Source: Halichondria panicea (Eukaryota; Porifera; Demospongiae; Suberitida; Halichondriidae). Taken from it: 64,000 nucleotides of DNA. The notes below the pieces were generated by a model that did no database searches, had not been told where the DNA came from, and saw only the letters and a program-made list of their open reading frames with translations. A program made the translations under genes and the position numbers. Shown here in pieces: positions 11,840 through 22,353 of the stretch. How positions within the stretch are numbered: the stretch's first letter is position 1; every line of letters begins with the position of its first letter. The DNA is taken from the NCBI RefSeq assembly GCF_963675165.1, contig NC_087386.1, positions 3,520,169-3,584,168 of the forward strand, in the 5' to 3' direction.

Positions 11840-12334
11840 AGATTACCCAGATTCTGCAGCGCATGTGCACACTCCAATCAATTCCAACCTACCAAAATCC
11901 TCTATCATACACATAATATGTCCTTATCATGCATGTATTACCTCCTATCGTACACACGTACACAACTCCAGTACTATGCCGTCCAGATTTAAATTCAGGG
12001 GTTAAGCTACACTTTTTCACCAGCTTGTCTTCTGTCAAGCCACATGTACGAAGCGACTCGTTCACAAAAGTCCGCTAGCTTAAAAGGAAGCTCGCTGCTC
12101 CCACAGAGCCACAATAAATATCATTATAATGGTGCGGACTGGGGGACAGTGTACAGTGTGTGGAACCACAAGCACTATGAATATCATTATAATGGTGCTA
12201 TATTGTAAGGCCGCAATATGAATATCATTATAATAATGGGGTACAGTACGCCACTCATGGTCCGCATCACGCATCACGCATCAACATTAATTTTTCTGGC
12301 TAAATTTACCTATATTGGTCTATATTGGTCAGCA
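11840..12334. other. Gene-free stretch with repeated 'aatatcattataatggtgc'
   Basis: The motif aatatcattataatggtgc occurs at about 12117, 12179 and (diverged) 12219, giving a degenerate tandem of about 60 bp. No coding was recognised. Confidence 0.5.
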
Positions 12335-12520
12335 CAGTAGAACCTCGATTATCTGGATAAGTGAATATGCCAGATAAACCACGCCTTGATCCACCCACTT
12401 TATTGCTTTATTGATAAACAGCATGCGCATTTGAGGGACACGCCCATTTTCTAATCATTAAAAAGAAAACTGCCCTGCCAAGCCGGATAATTGAGGTTCC
12501 GAGGGCCGGATAATCTTCAT
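12335..12520. mobile_element. pogo/Tigger-like MITE
   Basis: The left end cagtagaacctcgattatct and the right portion ggataattgaggttc are inverted and resemble pogo/Tigger terminal repeats (CAGTAGAACCTCG..TTATCCGG). The total is under 200 bp with no transposase, so it is a non-autonomous derivative. A TA target is not clear because a second ccggataatc follows. Confidence 0.65.
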
Positions 12521-12581
12521 TATTATCACTATTAAAGTATAGTTGCATATTTTTAATATTAAAATAATATTAACATAATTA

Positions 12582-12800
12582 TCACTCTGGTACAAGTTCA
12601 CTCTGGTACAAGTTCAAGCTAGTTGTATGAGACATACCACCCCCTGCCCTCATTCTGTTTTTACTTGAAATATAATTTTCTCTACAGATAAATTGTTGCG
12701 TGTACAACTTTACTTCCTTGGAGAATTATTTCAATCGATGAGCCCGGCACCCGTTCCCAACGGGTGGCCGGGTGACACGCTGCTGCACTGAGGAGTGCAG
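12582..12800. other. GC-rich hairpins in a gene-free stretch
   Basis: A 16-bp perfect tandem duplication at 12582-12613 is followed by a strong hairpin at 12743-12772 (cccggcacccgtt / aacgggtggccggg, 3-base loop) and a second small stem ctgcact..agtgcag near 12784-12800. They could be part of a structured RNA or a short repeat; there is no further evidence. Confidence 0.45.
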
Positions 12801-13404
12801 CCCAATCAGATGCAAGTGGTTGCCACTTAGCTAGGTGTGTGCAAGCTAGGTGTGTGCAGCCATGCAATGGGCGGAGCTGCCTTGATAACTTGATAACACA
12901 AGAAGCTGACAAGAAGCTGCTAACGAGCTTGGAAGTAGTCACTTCTTTTCTGAGAGCAGAGCCTTTGCTATGCTTGTTTGCCTGCAGCGAAGGAGAAAGG
13001 TCAAAGGTCATTCTATTAATTGTCACTCCTCCCTCTGCTGGCCATCATTCATGATTAGGTATGTAAGGCTAGATAGAACATACATAATCATATGAGCAGC
13101 TGGATATATATAGGTCTATTGTTCTAAAGGCAGCGAGATGTCTGATGCATCTTCGTACCAGCTAGTATTCTTTACACCTGAAATTCTGGTCAGTGTACTA
13201 GAACGATCTCTGCCTGCTACTCATACACTTTCGCTATGATGATGCGTAGTTCCCAGTTGCCTAGGCTACCTCCTAGTGCGCACCAACAAAGAAAGATAAG
13301 CTTTATAATGATGTTTTGAAGGATGAGGATGTTGCTTTTCCTGGCTGGACACAGATTTATGGTTGCTATTGTTGTGGTATTTCTATTGTGCAACACACGA
13401 CAGG
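12801..13404. other. No gene recognised
   Basis: Open frames exist on both strands, but none shows a recognisable motif. A 15-bp tandem duplication (agctaggtgtgtgca) lies near 12828-12857. Confidence 0.35.
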
Positions 13405-13436
13405 GGCACACACACGCACGCACACACAGGGGGCAT

Positions 13437-13477
<41 letters not shown>

Positions 13478-13512
13478 GGCACACAGACACACGCACACAC
13501 ACACACACGCAG
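13405..13512. repeat. (CA)n microsatellite with CAGGGGGCATACA interruptions
   Basis: Alternating CA runs are broken by cacacagggggcatacatac. This is the reverse complement of the gtatgccccctgtgtgtg motif that dominates the arrays at 53.3-54.7 kb and 59.9-64 kb, so it is a small member of the same satellite type. Confidence 0.8.
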
Positions 13513-14240
13513 GCAATAAGTGACTTTTTTTGCGGAATTCTATACTTAGGAAGTAGCTCGAAAGTAGCTCGAACTACGCAGAGCTGTAGAATCACGTGCA
13601 ATTTAGTCTAGAAATTTCATTAGCATCTTACCGCACAAAGTTTATAGCTATGGCTACTTGTGCCGATGTGCTTGAACACAGCGATGGCGATGTCTCCTCT
13701 GGTGATGAGGGGATAGTAGGATACCTATAACCTAACAATAAGTACATTTGCTTACAACACAACAAAAATATGCATTTCACTACCAGCATGAACTGTCTGG
13801 GACTGAGGACATGGACCTAGACGCTAGCGCTATGGACCAGGGCGGTGAAAGACCAGGAGAGGTGAAAGACCAGGAGAGGGCTCACTGTGTGACTCTGCTA
13901 GAATATCTAGTGTAAGTGGGTCACTGTCCAACGTCACTGTCCAACGATGCCGGAGATGAACTTCCTGATGACAAAAGTGTGTCATCGGGTGATGGACTGT
14001 CCGGCGACGATGGAAGTTTGTTGATGTCTGACAGTGAAGGTACTTTTGCAGTTCTAAAGAAATACCTGGTATCACACTCACACTAACTTCACACTAACTA
14101 TGCAGTTCTAAAGAGATACCTAGATACCTGGTGACAATAGGTTATACAATGTATACCGGCGATGGTACACCTTACCAAATGATACCCACGATGTACCTCT
14201 TGGGTATAGTAATACATGTACGTATTGTACTTCAAATTGA
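13513..14240 (+). mobile_element. piggyBac-like element relic, copy 1
   Basis: It begins ataagtgactttttttgcgg and encodes a short acidic N-terminus (MATCADVLE, then SDGDVSSGDEG). Copies at 34505-35030 (+) and 39935-40501 (-) carry the same 5' region and the same acidic peptide, including TEDMDLDASAMDQ. An acidic leader of this type is usual in piggyBac-family transposases, and copy 3 ends in TTAA. The catalytic part is absent, so this is a truncated, non-coding relic. Confidence 0.6.
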
Positions 14241-14241
14241 T

Positions 14242-14425
14242 ATAATTATCAAGCCTTTATACCGGCTGATCAATAAAAAAATGTTTTTGGATTTTATCGC
14301 CGGGCATTTAAAATGATAAAAACGGGTGGGCGTAATAACCGTGGTTGCTATGGCAACATAATTATATTGCACCATTTTATTCGGCATTCTATTGGTAGAC
14401 TTCACTGTTAAAGTTTAGGCCCCCC
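14242..14425. repeat. Half-copy of the foldback found at 35033-35492
   Basis: Shares 'aagcctttat', 'tttttggattttatc', 'aaaatgataaaaacgggtg', 'gcgtaataaccgtgg' and 'gcaccattttat' with both arms of the 35-kb palindrome. It follows a piggyBac-like relic in both places, so the two probably moved or duplicated together. Confidence 0.65.
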
Positions 14426-14560
14426 AGGGGGTCACTGTGAGATTAGGCCCCCCTCTCTGGGCAGTTAAGGCCTGGGTCAGGCACTGATAAGATTAATTTT
14501 ATTCATTGCCTACATTTTATGTAGATCATGTAGATCATGTAGTGTTAATGAGATTCATAA
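14426..14560 (+). repeat. Dispersed repeat R2, copy 1
   Basis: The segment 14474-14545 (aggcctgggtcaggcactga, taagattaattttattcatt, gcctacattttatgtagatc) is found reverse-complemented at 32950-33020. Poly-C/G blocks (aggccccccagggggtc) precede it here and recur at 15870-15950. Confidence 0.7.
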
Positions 14561-14875
14561 TGTTTATTAATGTTATTCATTGCACATGACGTCATAAAGT
14601 CAATGTATTTGCTTAGCTAGCTGCTAGAACTATTATAGATTATCTTTGGCAACAAATACGGCGGACTTAAACAAGGTAAGAGTAGCTGTTTAGGCCCTCA
14701 AAAGATAGATTATGTTGTTATGATTATGTTTCCTTGATGGGAAGTAAAAATGTCCAAAACTTTCTTAGCTATGCTAGCTTCTTTAGCTCTGACAGCCACC
14801 CTAGAGGTAGGCTATTTTGTGTATCTCAAGAATACAATAACTCCTACTCTTCCCATCAAGGATACTAGTACCTAG

Positions 14876-16170
14876 CTATGAGATGTTCATCTAGCCTTGT
14901 TTTTGACGCTTGATCTTGGCATCTTCAACGCCGTATTTGCACTTCTCTTTCTGAAAGTGGCATGACGGCATGACGTCATCATCATTTATGGGACTAATTA
15001 GCATAATTGAATTAAGCTGATTAGTTTTTTGGAAAAAGAAAACATTGAGCTTCATTTTGGATCATTTTGATGCAGCATACACTGTATATTGCAAATAGTA
15101 TATTGCAAATAATACAGCAGTATGAACATAGTGTAAATTTTGGTGTTAAAATCTGGACCCGGGCCTTAAGTGCGCAGAGCTCTTCTGCTATCCTTTTCTG
15201 CACGATAAAACGAAGTCAAAGAGATATAATAATATGGTAAGGTTAGCTCTATTAGTTGACAAAGCATGCAAAGACTCTGTATCAAAGTAGCAAATTATTA
15301 TTCTATCATGGAATTTAAAGTGAAGGAAGATTTACCTTTCAAGTTACTCATGCTTTACCTATAAGAGTTAAATGCTTTGATGAGTTAAATGCTTTGATGC
15401 AGCTCTGCAATGTTGGATCTGCAGCTATTGCCATATTTGCAACTTCGTGCTTACTTTCTCAGCCAAATTTCAGGACAAAAAAGTATAAAGCACACAATTT
15501 CAGTGCAAAGACAACAATTCATATCTTCCTCCATGTTTTCCTATACATAGAAGATGCAAATTGTTGTGGGGATGCTCAGCTCTCAAGTAATGTGGAATCG
15601 TTGTATCATGGTGGAATCAGTTTCCTTTCGGGACAAGGGTAATCTTGGACAGTCCTGACCAATTCGGGACAGTTGGCACCATGTGCTTCGTGCTGCATGA
15701 GGCCTGATTCATAGAATGACATGGTGCAGTGTGATGGCTGTGAGACCAGTGGTATACTACTGTACATGCATGAAATGTGTGTGTGTGAGGAGAGCTGCAT
15801 TCAGTAACTGGCACTGCAGACCATAGAAGACGAATGCACTGTCACATAATGTTACCGCTGTTGCGCTGTTAATGGGGGCCTAAAATTTTAAGAGGGGGCC
15901 TAAAATGTTAAAATTCTAGGCCCGGGGGGGGGCCAATCTCATGGGGGGCCTAAAATTTTATGACACCGGGTCCAGATTTCAATACCCAAATTTGCTGTAT
16001 TATTTGCAATATACAGTTCATGCTGCATCAAAATGATCCAAAATGAAGCTCAATGTTTTCTTTTTCCAAAAACAATTATGCCCCCCATGACGTCATGCCA
16101 CTTTCAGAAAGAGAACTGCAACGGCAAGCTTCAAAAACAAGGCTAGATGAACATCTCATAGCATAGTTAG
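14876..16170. mobile_element. About 1.3-kb element with long inverted termini
   Basis: The left arm 14876-15170 and right arm 15962-16170 are inverted copies. Each holds gagatgttcatctagccttg at the outer end, then ctttctgaaagtggcatgac, atgacgtcat, tgagcttcattttggatcat and a ctggaccc inner end. The right arm is about 85 bp shorter through deletions. The core, about 790 bp, holds no recognisable transposase. This is a foldback-like or MITE-type element of unknown superfamily. Just outside the left arm, 14640-14870 carries related gatgggaagt / cttcccatc inverted pieces. Confidence 0.75.
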
Positions 16171-16267
16171 ACTGGCGGCTCGCTTGCTGGTAAACTCCCT
16201 ATCAGTCGCTGCAATGAGCCTATCAGATTGCTCAACGCCCTGTAATTGTAACCGCACTTACACTTCA

Positions 16268-16530
16268 GGGGATTCAGTACATTCCAGAGTAGTGATTCTC
16301 TCTATCATGATATGGATATATGGTTATCAACAGCTGTCCTTCTGTACGGGTACACCTCAGAGTTTGTGAAAGTATTACCAACAGGGTATGGAAAAAGTTT
16401 ATGTAATGCCGTGTAATGCCCTGCTCCCTCTTGTGTTCGGCTCCCTCTTGTGTTCGATGCATTGTCTGGCTCAGAAGAGATTGTAATGACCCCCCTACTT
16501 GCAATCATAAAAGATCAGGTAAAGCTACCC
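16268..16530 (+). pseudogene. RecQ-like helicase fragment, family 2
   Basis: One frame reads LYHDMDIWLSTAVLLYGYTS, then EFVKVLPTGYGKSLCNAV up to a stop. A shifted frame continues VFDALSGSEEIVMTPLLAII, then KDQVK. LPTGYGKS is the Walker A (motif I) of RecQ-type SF2 helicases, and TPLxAIxKDQV is the expected motif Ia. A near-duplicated gccgtgtaatgcc at about 16408-16425 causes the break. RecQ helicases unwind DNA in an ATP-dependent 3'-to-5' manner. The fragment covers only the N-terminal helicase lobe. Sequence around the motifs differs from the helicase at 30.5 kb, so it is a separate family. A 17-bp tandem duplication (16521-16554) follows immediately. Confidence 0.6.
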
Positions 16531-16539
16531 ATACGATAA

Positions 16540-17430
16540 AGCTACCCATACGATAATAATAATTATATCAGGTATGGGTAGTGAAAATTATTTCAGGCTG
16601 CTTGTGTCAGCGTTAAAAACGAGCAACGCCTTTCGCCTTTTGACCTCTGAGGTTTATCACAGAAACCGGGCGACGCCCCAACTGATTGTTGACTGATTGT
16701 TGACGAGGCACATTGTGTGAAAAAATGGTCACCTTCTCACTATTTATAGGCCTATAAATTATTGTACTGCCCGCGCCCGATTGCCACATTGTGTGAAAAA
16801 ATGGTATCTACTATAGGCCTGTAAGTAGTATTTATGAACAGTAATAATAATAATATGATACAGTAATAATTATGATATCAATTTGGTTTTGGTTTTGGTT
16901 ACAGGCTTTCTGATCAACACTGGCAGCTAAGAAGTATGTTGAGAAGTATCTCTCTTCTCTATCATGATGGCAAGTCCCAACTGCTGGTTACTAGTGTCGG
17001 TGCTATAATTATTGTAATATGTAGATGATGGCCTGATGTCGAGAATGTCGAGAAGGACCTGTGTGAGTGACGTGTCCAAGGGTCGGTCGAAGCAGCTCTG
17101 TTGACTATTCGATTTGAGGAACCGCTCACATTTGCTCTACTGTCACATTTGCTCTACTGTCTACGTCTCACTGATCGTTTTGACACATTTTAGTATCGCT
17201 TCGTAGCTGAGGGTCAGTGGTTTAAGCCTAGTATTTTATACACACAAATACTTTATACACACAAATACACACAAAAACACACAGAGACGAGGGCACACCC
17301 CTGTTCAAGAGCCACAACATCATTCCTGAGACGAGGAGTTGACTGTACACACCGCCCCACCGCCCTCTTGTTAAAAACGGGGTCAATTAATTTTTTTAAT
17401 TATACTTTCATTATCCGCAAGAAGCAGTAG
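16540..17430. other. Gene-free stretch with short duplications
   Basis: 'cacattgtgtgaaaaaatgg' occurs twice (about 16709 and 16784), and a perfect 17-bp tandem duplication lies at 17127-17160. No coding recognised. Confidence 0.45.
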
Positions 17431-17431
17431 C

Positions 17432-17950
17432 AGTTTTCTGCAGGCAGTCTAGAATAGTTACTCTGACAGGATCTCTAAGTTTTCTGTGTGTATAAGCTCC
17501 AGTTTAGAGCCTGTTTTTAGAGTGTAGTCTACAACGTTTGATATTCAATTAAAGCATAATCATCTTTTCAGCGTGATCAGAAAGATGCATAACCAGTTTT
17601 CTTTATTCAACTTTGTAGCAAAGTAGTTACTGTGTCAGGATCTCCTGGTTTCCACGAAACAGCCAAGGCCAGAGCAAGGGATCACTTTAGAGGTATGCGT
17701 ATATAGCAAGCATTATGTTAAGCTGATTTAATATGATTTAATATGCTTTAATTTAAATATGCTTATGCACTTGTGTGTCTTATGCACTTGTGTGTAAAGT
17801 ATACTGTATACTTGTGTGCCTGTTTTTAGAGTGTAGTGTACAGTGTTTGATATTCAATTTATTCTTTTAGTAACGCTACCTTGCCACTCTCTATTAAGTC
17901 AACAGTCAACCAGCCAAGGACAGAGCGAGAGATTACATTAGATTACATTA
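17432..17950 (+). repeat. Degenerate tandem duplication
   Basis: 'ctgtttttagagtgtagt.tac' with 'gtttgatattcaatt' occurs at 17511 and 17819. 'agccaagg.cagagc.ag.gat' occurs at 17660 and 17910. 'cagttttct..' with 'gttact..g.caggatct' occurs at 17432 and 17595. Two to three diverged copies, non-coding. Confidence 0.6.
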
Positions 17951-18094
17951 GTATGACCCTACGTAGCTATAATTATATGTACGCACGTACATATTGCTTA
18001 GCAGGACACCGGAAAGTTTGGGCCAACAGATTGGTGGGAGTCCATAGGCAGGCCAGGAGTGAAACTGCTTACAGAGTAGAACTGCTTACAGTAA

Positions 18095-18320
18095 GTGGTG
18101 TGTGTGTGTGTCTGCACACGCGCGCGCTTGTGTGTATCCGCGTGCTTGTGTGTATCTGTATCTGTGTGTGTGTATTGGTGTATTGGTGTGCACGCGTGTG
18201 GCAGTGCTGCCAAAAGTTAATTCAGGTATATTAAGGACGCTAAAACGCAGCCACGCCCACGATTTTTACTATGTTTTGTGCTACTTGTCTTTATTATTTC
18301 TAAAAACGGTGTTTTAAACC
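18095..18320. repeat. GT-rich tract and partial foldback copy
   Basis: 18095-18200 is a GT-rich, GCGC-containing tract. 18245-18315 (cacgcccacgatttttacta) resembles the outer end of the foldback at 42168-42630. Confidence 0.55.
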
Positions 18321-18324
18321 TTCC

Positions 18325-18685
18325 TTTTACACCTTAGGGCCTATAAAAATATAAATGACACAGCAAGTTTTGTGCAAAATCTTGACAGTGGACTCGCCCT
18401 ATAATTACAACAGCTTGATGTACAGAACCCATTCGTTCAGCATGCACACAGAGCGAGGTAATCGCTAGTGTGCTTATTGTGCTTATTTGAAGGAAATAAA
18501 GCAGTGCGAAGTCTAGTACTGACATCCATCAGTCCTACCCAATTATTGTACAAATAACTATACAGTGCTTTTATGCACCTTTGCAACAAGCTGGTATCAT
18601 TATACTAAACCACAAATAGTAAACATAAATAGTAAACATACAGACCACAGTCAGGCTGTACTTCGACCTTATCTAAAGGAGGGAA
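18325..18685. other. No gene recognised
   Basis: A 13-bp tandem duplication lies at 18614-18639. 'acagtgcttttatgcacctttgcaacaagctggtat' near 18562 recurs reverse-complemented near 20712, a small dispersed repeat. Confidence 0.45.
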
Positions 18686-18689
18686 ATTT

Positions 18690-19621
18690 GAGAACTTATT
18701 GTGAGCAGCTTAAAGGATGGCTTCAATAGAAAATTCGAGATCTAAGGCTTACAGTAAGGACATAAGGTCATAAGGTGGAGGATGATACACCAGAGATGTG
18801 ACCTTGGGCTATCTTACAAAATAATAGCTCAAAATCTCAATGTGGACCCCTCTACTGTATGCAGGACTGTGAGGCTGTTTAAGGCTGTTTAAGGAAACTA
18901 GTACCACCTAGTACCACAAAACTACTACTAAAAGACTAAGTGTCAGAGATGAAATTGTTCTTCTTGAAGCTGTTTCAGAAACGCCATTTGCATGAGCTCC
19001 AGAACATGCTAGAACAAACCACAGGAACTTGTATCTGTGTAGCGGCTATCGATAATTTTCTCAAACATCAACAGTTTTCACAGAGCTCTTCAACGAAGTC
19101 AAGAACTAAGAGAAAAGTACCTTTCTGAAATTGACGCAAATACACTTATATTTGTAGACGAAACTGGCTCAGACCGACGCTCATTCTCATCGTAGATATG
19201 GCTATTCACTGAAAGGCTACGATGGATACCCTTCTAGTTCGGGGAAAACGGCATTCAGCCATCGCTTTGGAAGGTACTATTGATGGGGACACATTCTGTG
19301 ATTTCATCGAAAAGAGGCTACTACCTCAGTTACTACCATTTAATGGCACAAACCCCAAAAGTGTTGTTGTACTGTAGATCGAGCGGTAACTCTTATTGAA
19401 GATGTCGGAGCTATTCCTATATTTTTACCTCCTTAATCACCAGATGTAATGCCTATCGAGGAGTGTTTTTCGAAAGTAAAAGCCTTCTTACGTGCAAATG
19501 ATCCACTTATACAAGTTCTCAAAGAGTCAGAAATGGAGGATCTTATTTTATGTGCATTTGCTAGTATCACCCCTGACGACTGTTATAATTGGGTAAAACA
19601 TTGTGGATATAATATGATGTA
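18690..19621 (+). pseudogene. IS630-Tc1-type (DDE_3) transposase pseudogene A
   Basis: Recognisable blocks in order on the plus strand are a degenerate N-terminal helix-turn-helix region, CVAAIDNFLK (about 19055), IFVDETGSDRRS (about 19155, first catalytic Asp in VDETG), RYGYSLKG, a broken DNA-binding middle, VGAIPIFLPP (about 19410), SPDVMPIEECFSKVKAFLRA (third catalytic residue Glu in PIE) and the C-terminal DDCYNWVKHCGYNM. This order is that of DDE transposases of the IS630-Tc1-mariner group. In-frame stops and frameshifts are frequent, and the second catalytic Asp segment is disrupted near 19375. It is related to, but not the same subfamily as, the copy at 29.5 kb. Confidence 0.75.
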
Positions 19622-19692
19622 ATTATATACACGTATATATACATGTTCTAATCATTAATGTTTTTCAATGCAAAAGTCTTTGTTCTTCAAAC

Positions 19693-21059
19693 TCACATCA
19701 GACAAAACTTGTGCAAACGGCTGAGCTTGTCTAGATGCTCAAAATATTGGCCCGACACTCGTGCACGCTTGCCCGGTGACGCTGTAGCTGTAGCTGTGCT
19801 GCCTTTAAAAATTTCGGCAGTAGCAGCACTGGTCAATGCATTGGTAAGAGAATCCCGCCTGTGTGGTTTAGAGGGAGTGTTGTTAAACATAGGAATCGAT
19901 GGAGGGACATCTAAACTGTTATGTTGGTCATTGTGTTCCATCCTCGCCCAAAGACGGTATTGTGGAATACTCCATGCTTCACCATGCTTTTCCTGCAGCT
20001 CTGCAGCTCTTTCGTTATTTCGTCTTTCCTTGCGCTCTCGTTTAGCGCTCTCGTTTACTAGCCGGTTCACCAATGGCATCATTACTCTTTCGTTTTTTCT
20101 TTCCGTCAGAATTAGGACTACCATCACACCACAATAGTAGTTCGTCTCCAATCTTACATGTCCGTCTTTGTCGCACTCAAGCCAGCGTTTAACAGTCTTC
20201 TCCATTATATCCACATGGCATGACACTCATAATAAATTTAAGAGTGTTGGTGAAGATGGAATACGAAGTTCGTTCAACTTATCGCTAAACAAACTTCGTA
20301 TTCCATCTTCACCAACACTCTTAAATTTATTATGAGTGTCATGCCATATTCTGGTGACAGCTTTTCCTTTTCTTTCAGGAGAGCGTACTGCATACTTGAG
20401 GCAAAATTCTGTGTAGTTTAGGTATAGGGTATTATCATCTAATACTTACTTCCTCACTGTGTGTAGGGTGACTCGTGTACATATGTGTTGGAGACAAATA
20501 CTGTTGTCCATGTATAGACACTGCCTGGGGGTAGTATTGGTGCCAATTCCTCATATCCAACAGGATATCCAGGATTTTGCTCCATGCTCACAGAACCTGA
20601 ACAAACACAATGTAGCTCGGTTGATGTAAAGCTCCACGTGGTAATCAGGCTCTATAATAGGTCTTATCATAAGGTCAAAGTACATCTTTGCGTTGGTTTA
20701 GTCATAGGATACCAGCTTATTGCAAAGGTGCATAAAAGCACTGTACAGTAATCACCACTTTCATTAGTGTCCTGAAATATAATGTCTAAAACATGGCATG
20801 GTGTAGTTACTTCTGGTTGCATGGGAGCATGACGCATGACGCGAAACTAAAAAGGTTTTCAGATATTGACAGTCAAGGGCCTGGTGCCTGTTAGTTAGTA
20901 AGTGTCTCTCCAAACCGTATTTTGAAGTAAAAAACATGTCTTTCCCTAAGTGTAAATAAATTATACATAATTATAATAATTCATGATTAGAGTATTAATA
21001 CTTAAGACATGTGACAAACTAACTGTCGAACTCACCAGGGTCAATACAAGTAGCCATCA
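19693..21059 (-). pseudogene. Uncharacterised mobile-element protein with SHOCT-like tail, copy A
   Basis: Visible exons on the minus strand are MMATCIDPG before gtgagt (about 21058-21032), then GSVSMEQNPGYPVGYEELAP to VHESPYT (about 20590-20460, donor gtgagg), then EFCLKYAVRSPERKGKAVTR to SLFSDKLNEL (about 20425-20280). The reading is interrupted by a palindromic insertion at 20215-20291 and resumes as MEKTVKRWLECDKDGHVRLE through a charged helix (KRERKERRNNERAAELQEKH), PQYRLWARM, a PPSIPMF block and EHLDKLSRLHK. The last piece looks like the start of a SHOCT-type tail seen complete in the 29-kb copy. Function is unknown. Two copies in the window and the transposon context suggest a mobile-element accessory protein. 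The inverted insertion and a shift at the 3' end make this a pseudogene. Confidence 0.5.
20215..20347. repeat. Perfect 56-bp inverted repeat inside a coding exon
   Basis: 20215-20270 is an exact reverse complement of 20292-20347, with a 21-base spacer. The right arm (read on the minus strand) is coding in copy A (IWHDTHNKFKSVGEDGIRSL). The left arm repeats that sequence backwards and breaks the frame. Perfect identity implies a recent origin. Confidence 0.9.
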
Positions 21060-21167
21060 TTATTAGTGTTCCATTTTGAATTTGATTATGTCGTGTGACT
21101 CGGAACAAAACATGCGCATGCGCATGAAGGTTATAGCAGTCACTCTGATTCAAGTAAGTCAACCAAG

Positions 21168-21464
21168 ATGGTAAGTCAACCAAGATGCTTAATCGCAGCA
21201 ATGTGTCTCTATCAAGAGGTGCATCTCAACGCCCTGCATCTGGAGGTATACATAACTTGTCCAGAGAGAGGTAGTGGACTGGCTTCCCTTAGAGGTGCTC
21301 CTCCTACTGCAAGAGGCTCCAACAGAGGAGGGCATACCTCTACCTACACAAGAGGCTCCAATAGAGGAGGGCATACCCCTACTAATTCAAGAGACCCTAA
21401 CAGAGGAGGGCATGCCTCAAATGCGCCTAGAGATGCTTCTCAAGGTATGACAATAATTAATTGA
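21168..21464 (+). CDS. Arg-Gly-rich low-complexity exon with 39-bp tandem repeat
   Basis: The frame contains three tandem repeats of about 13 residues, RGSNRGGHTSTYT, RGSNRGGHTPTNS and RDPNRGGHASNAP, from a 39-bp unit at about 21308-21425, then a gtatg donor-like site after ASQG. An adjacent frame upstream (SLSRGASQRPASGGIHNLSR) has the same composition, which suggests one frameshift. RG-rich repeats commonly bind nucleic acid. The gene starts divergently from copy A at 21059, within about 110 bp. I do not recognise the family. Confidence 0.4.
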   Translation: MVSQPRCLIAAMCLYQEVHLNALHLEVYITCPERGSGLASLRGAPPTARGSNRGGHTSTYTRGSNRGGHTPTNSRDPNRGGHASNAPRDASQGMTIIN

Positions 21465-21469
21465 ATTGT

Positions 21470-22040
21470 TGTACTGCATGTCTAAATAATGAAGTGTGTT
21501 CAACACTAATTATGTTATAATTATTATGTAGTGTGCTTAATTTTTACAGTGTAGGTGTCCCTTTAATTCTTCACCCCTTTTGTCTAGCGCCTGTGTGGTA
21601 TTGCACATGTTCATATTGCACATGTTCAATATTATGTAACGAATTCACGTAACTAAATCTTCACACACAAATCACCATAATGGCTAACACCATAATAATT
21701 ATTGTTGGTGTAAATTAAAATTGATTTCTTCAGACTATAGAGTGTAAATTAGTATAGAGTGTAAGTAAAGTAACCAAAGATTCACACAGGGTCAATATAG
21801 AGTCAATAATTAACCCGAGGCGCGTGGGCGGCCACGGGTTATAGTAGTCTGTCTGTTTGTTCTGTTTGTCTGTTTGTTTTTTTGTTTGTTTGTAACGAGT
21901 ATATCTACTCACCTGGATGCCATAGCACTGCGTTTGCAGCATAGGTAGCCTTCACACAACAATATGCAGATTTTGATGTTAAAGCTTCTTTGTCGAGTAA
22001 AAGCGAGCAAAAGCTAAGAATTTGCCACGTGGCCTTGAGT
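21470..22040. other. Gene-free stretch
   Basis: Contains a GTTT/CTGT-rich tract at 21845-21893 and short direct duplications (for example atagagtgtaa near 21735-21765). No gene recognised. Confidence 0.4.
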
Positions 22041-22044
22041 CAAG

Positions 22045-22130
22045 ATACGGGATCACTTCAGCTGAAAATACGTAGTCAAGGCTTGATTATGTATTTTCAG
22101 CTGAAGTGACAAAGTGATCCCGTACCTAGA
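22045..22130. repeat. Hairpin with interrupted stem
   Basis: tacgggatcacttcagctga with aaatac is repeated in reverse complement as gtattttcagctgaagtgac plus aaagtgatcccgta, around a 19-base loop. The right arm has an 8-base insert. Likely a tiny foldback element. Confidence 0.7.
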
Positions 22131-22353
22131 ACAATTGTCAAGAAAGTAGAATTGTGACTGACTGACTCTGGATCCTATACGTACCCCAGCCTGGAAGGAG
22201 CCATACTTCTCTTAGTCTAAGACTCCAGGCTTCTTTGCTGTGATCCCAGTCCATAGTGCATATGCATGTACGTTGTTAGTTTAGTTTTATTGCTCTTGAG
22301 TTGTTGTGCTACATGCACTGCATTATCACTCTTCTGGTTTCTTTATTATCACG

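Noticed and set aside
12743-12772. Bacterial-type terminator
   Set aside because: A strong GC hairpin without a T-run, in a eukaryotic context.
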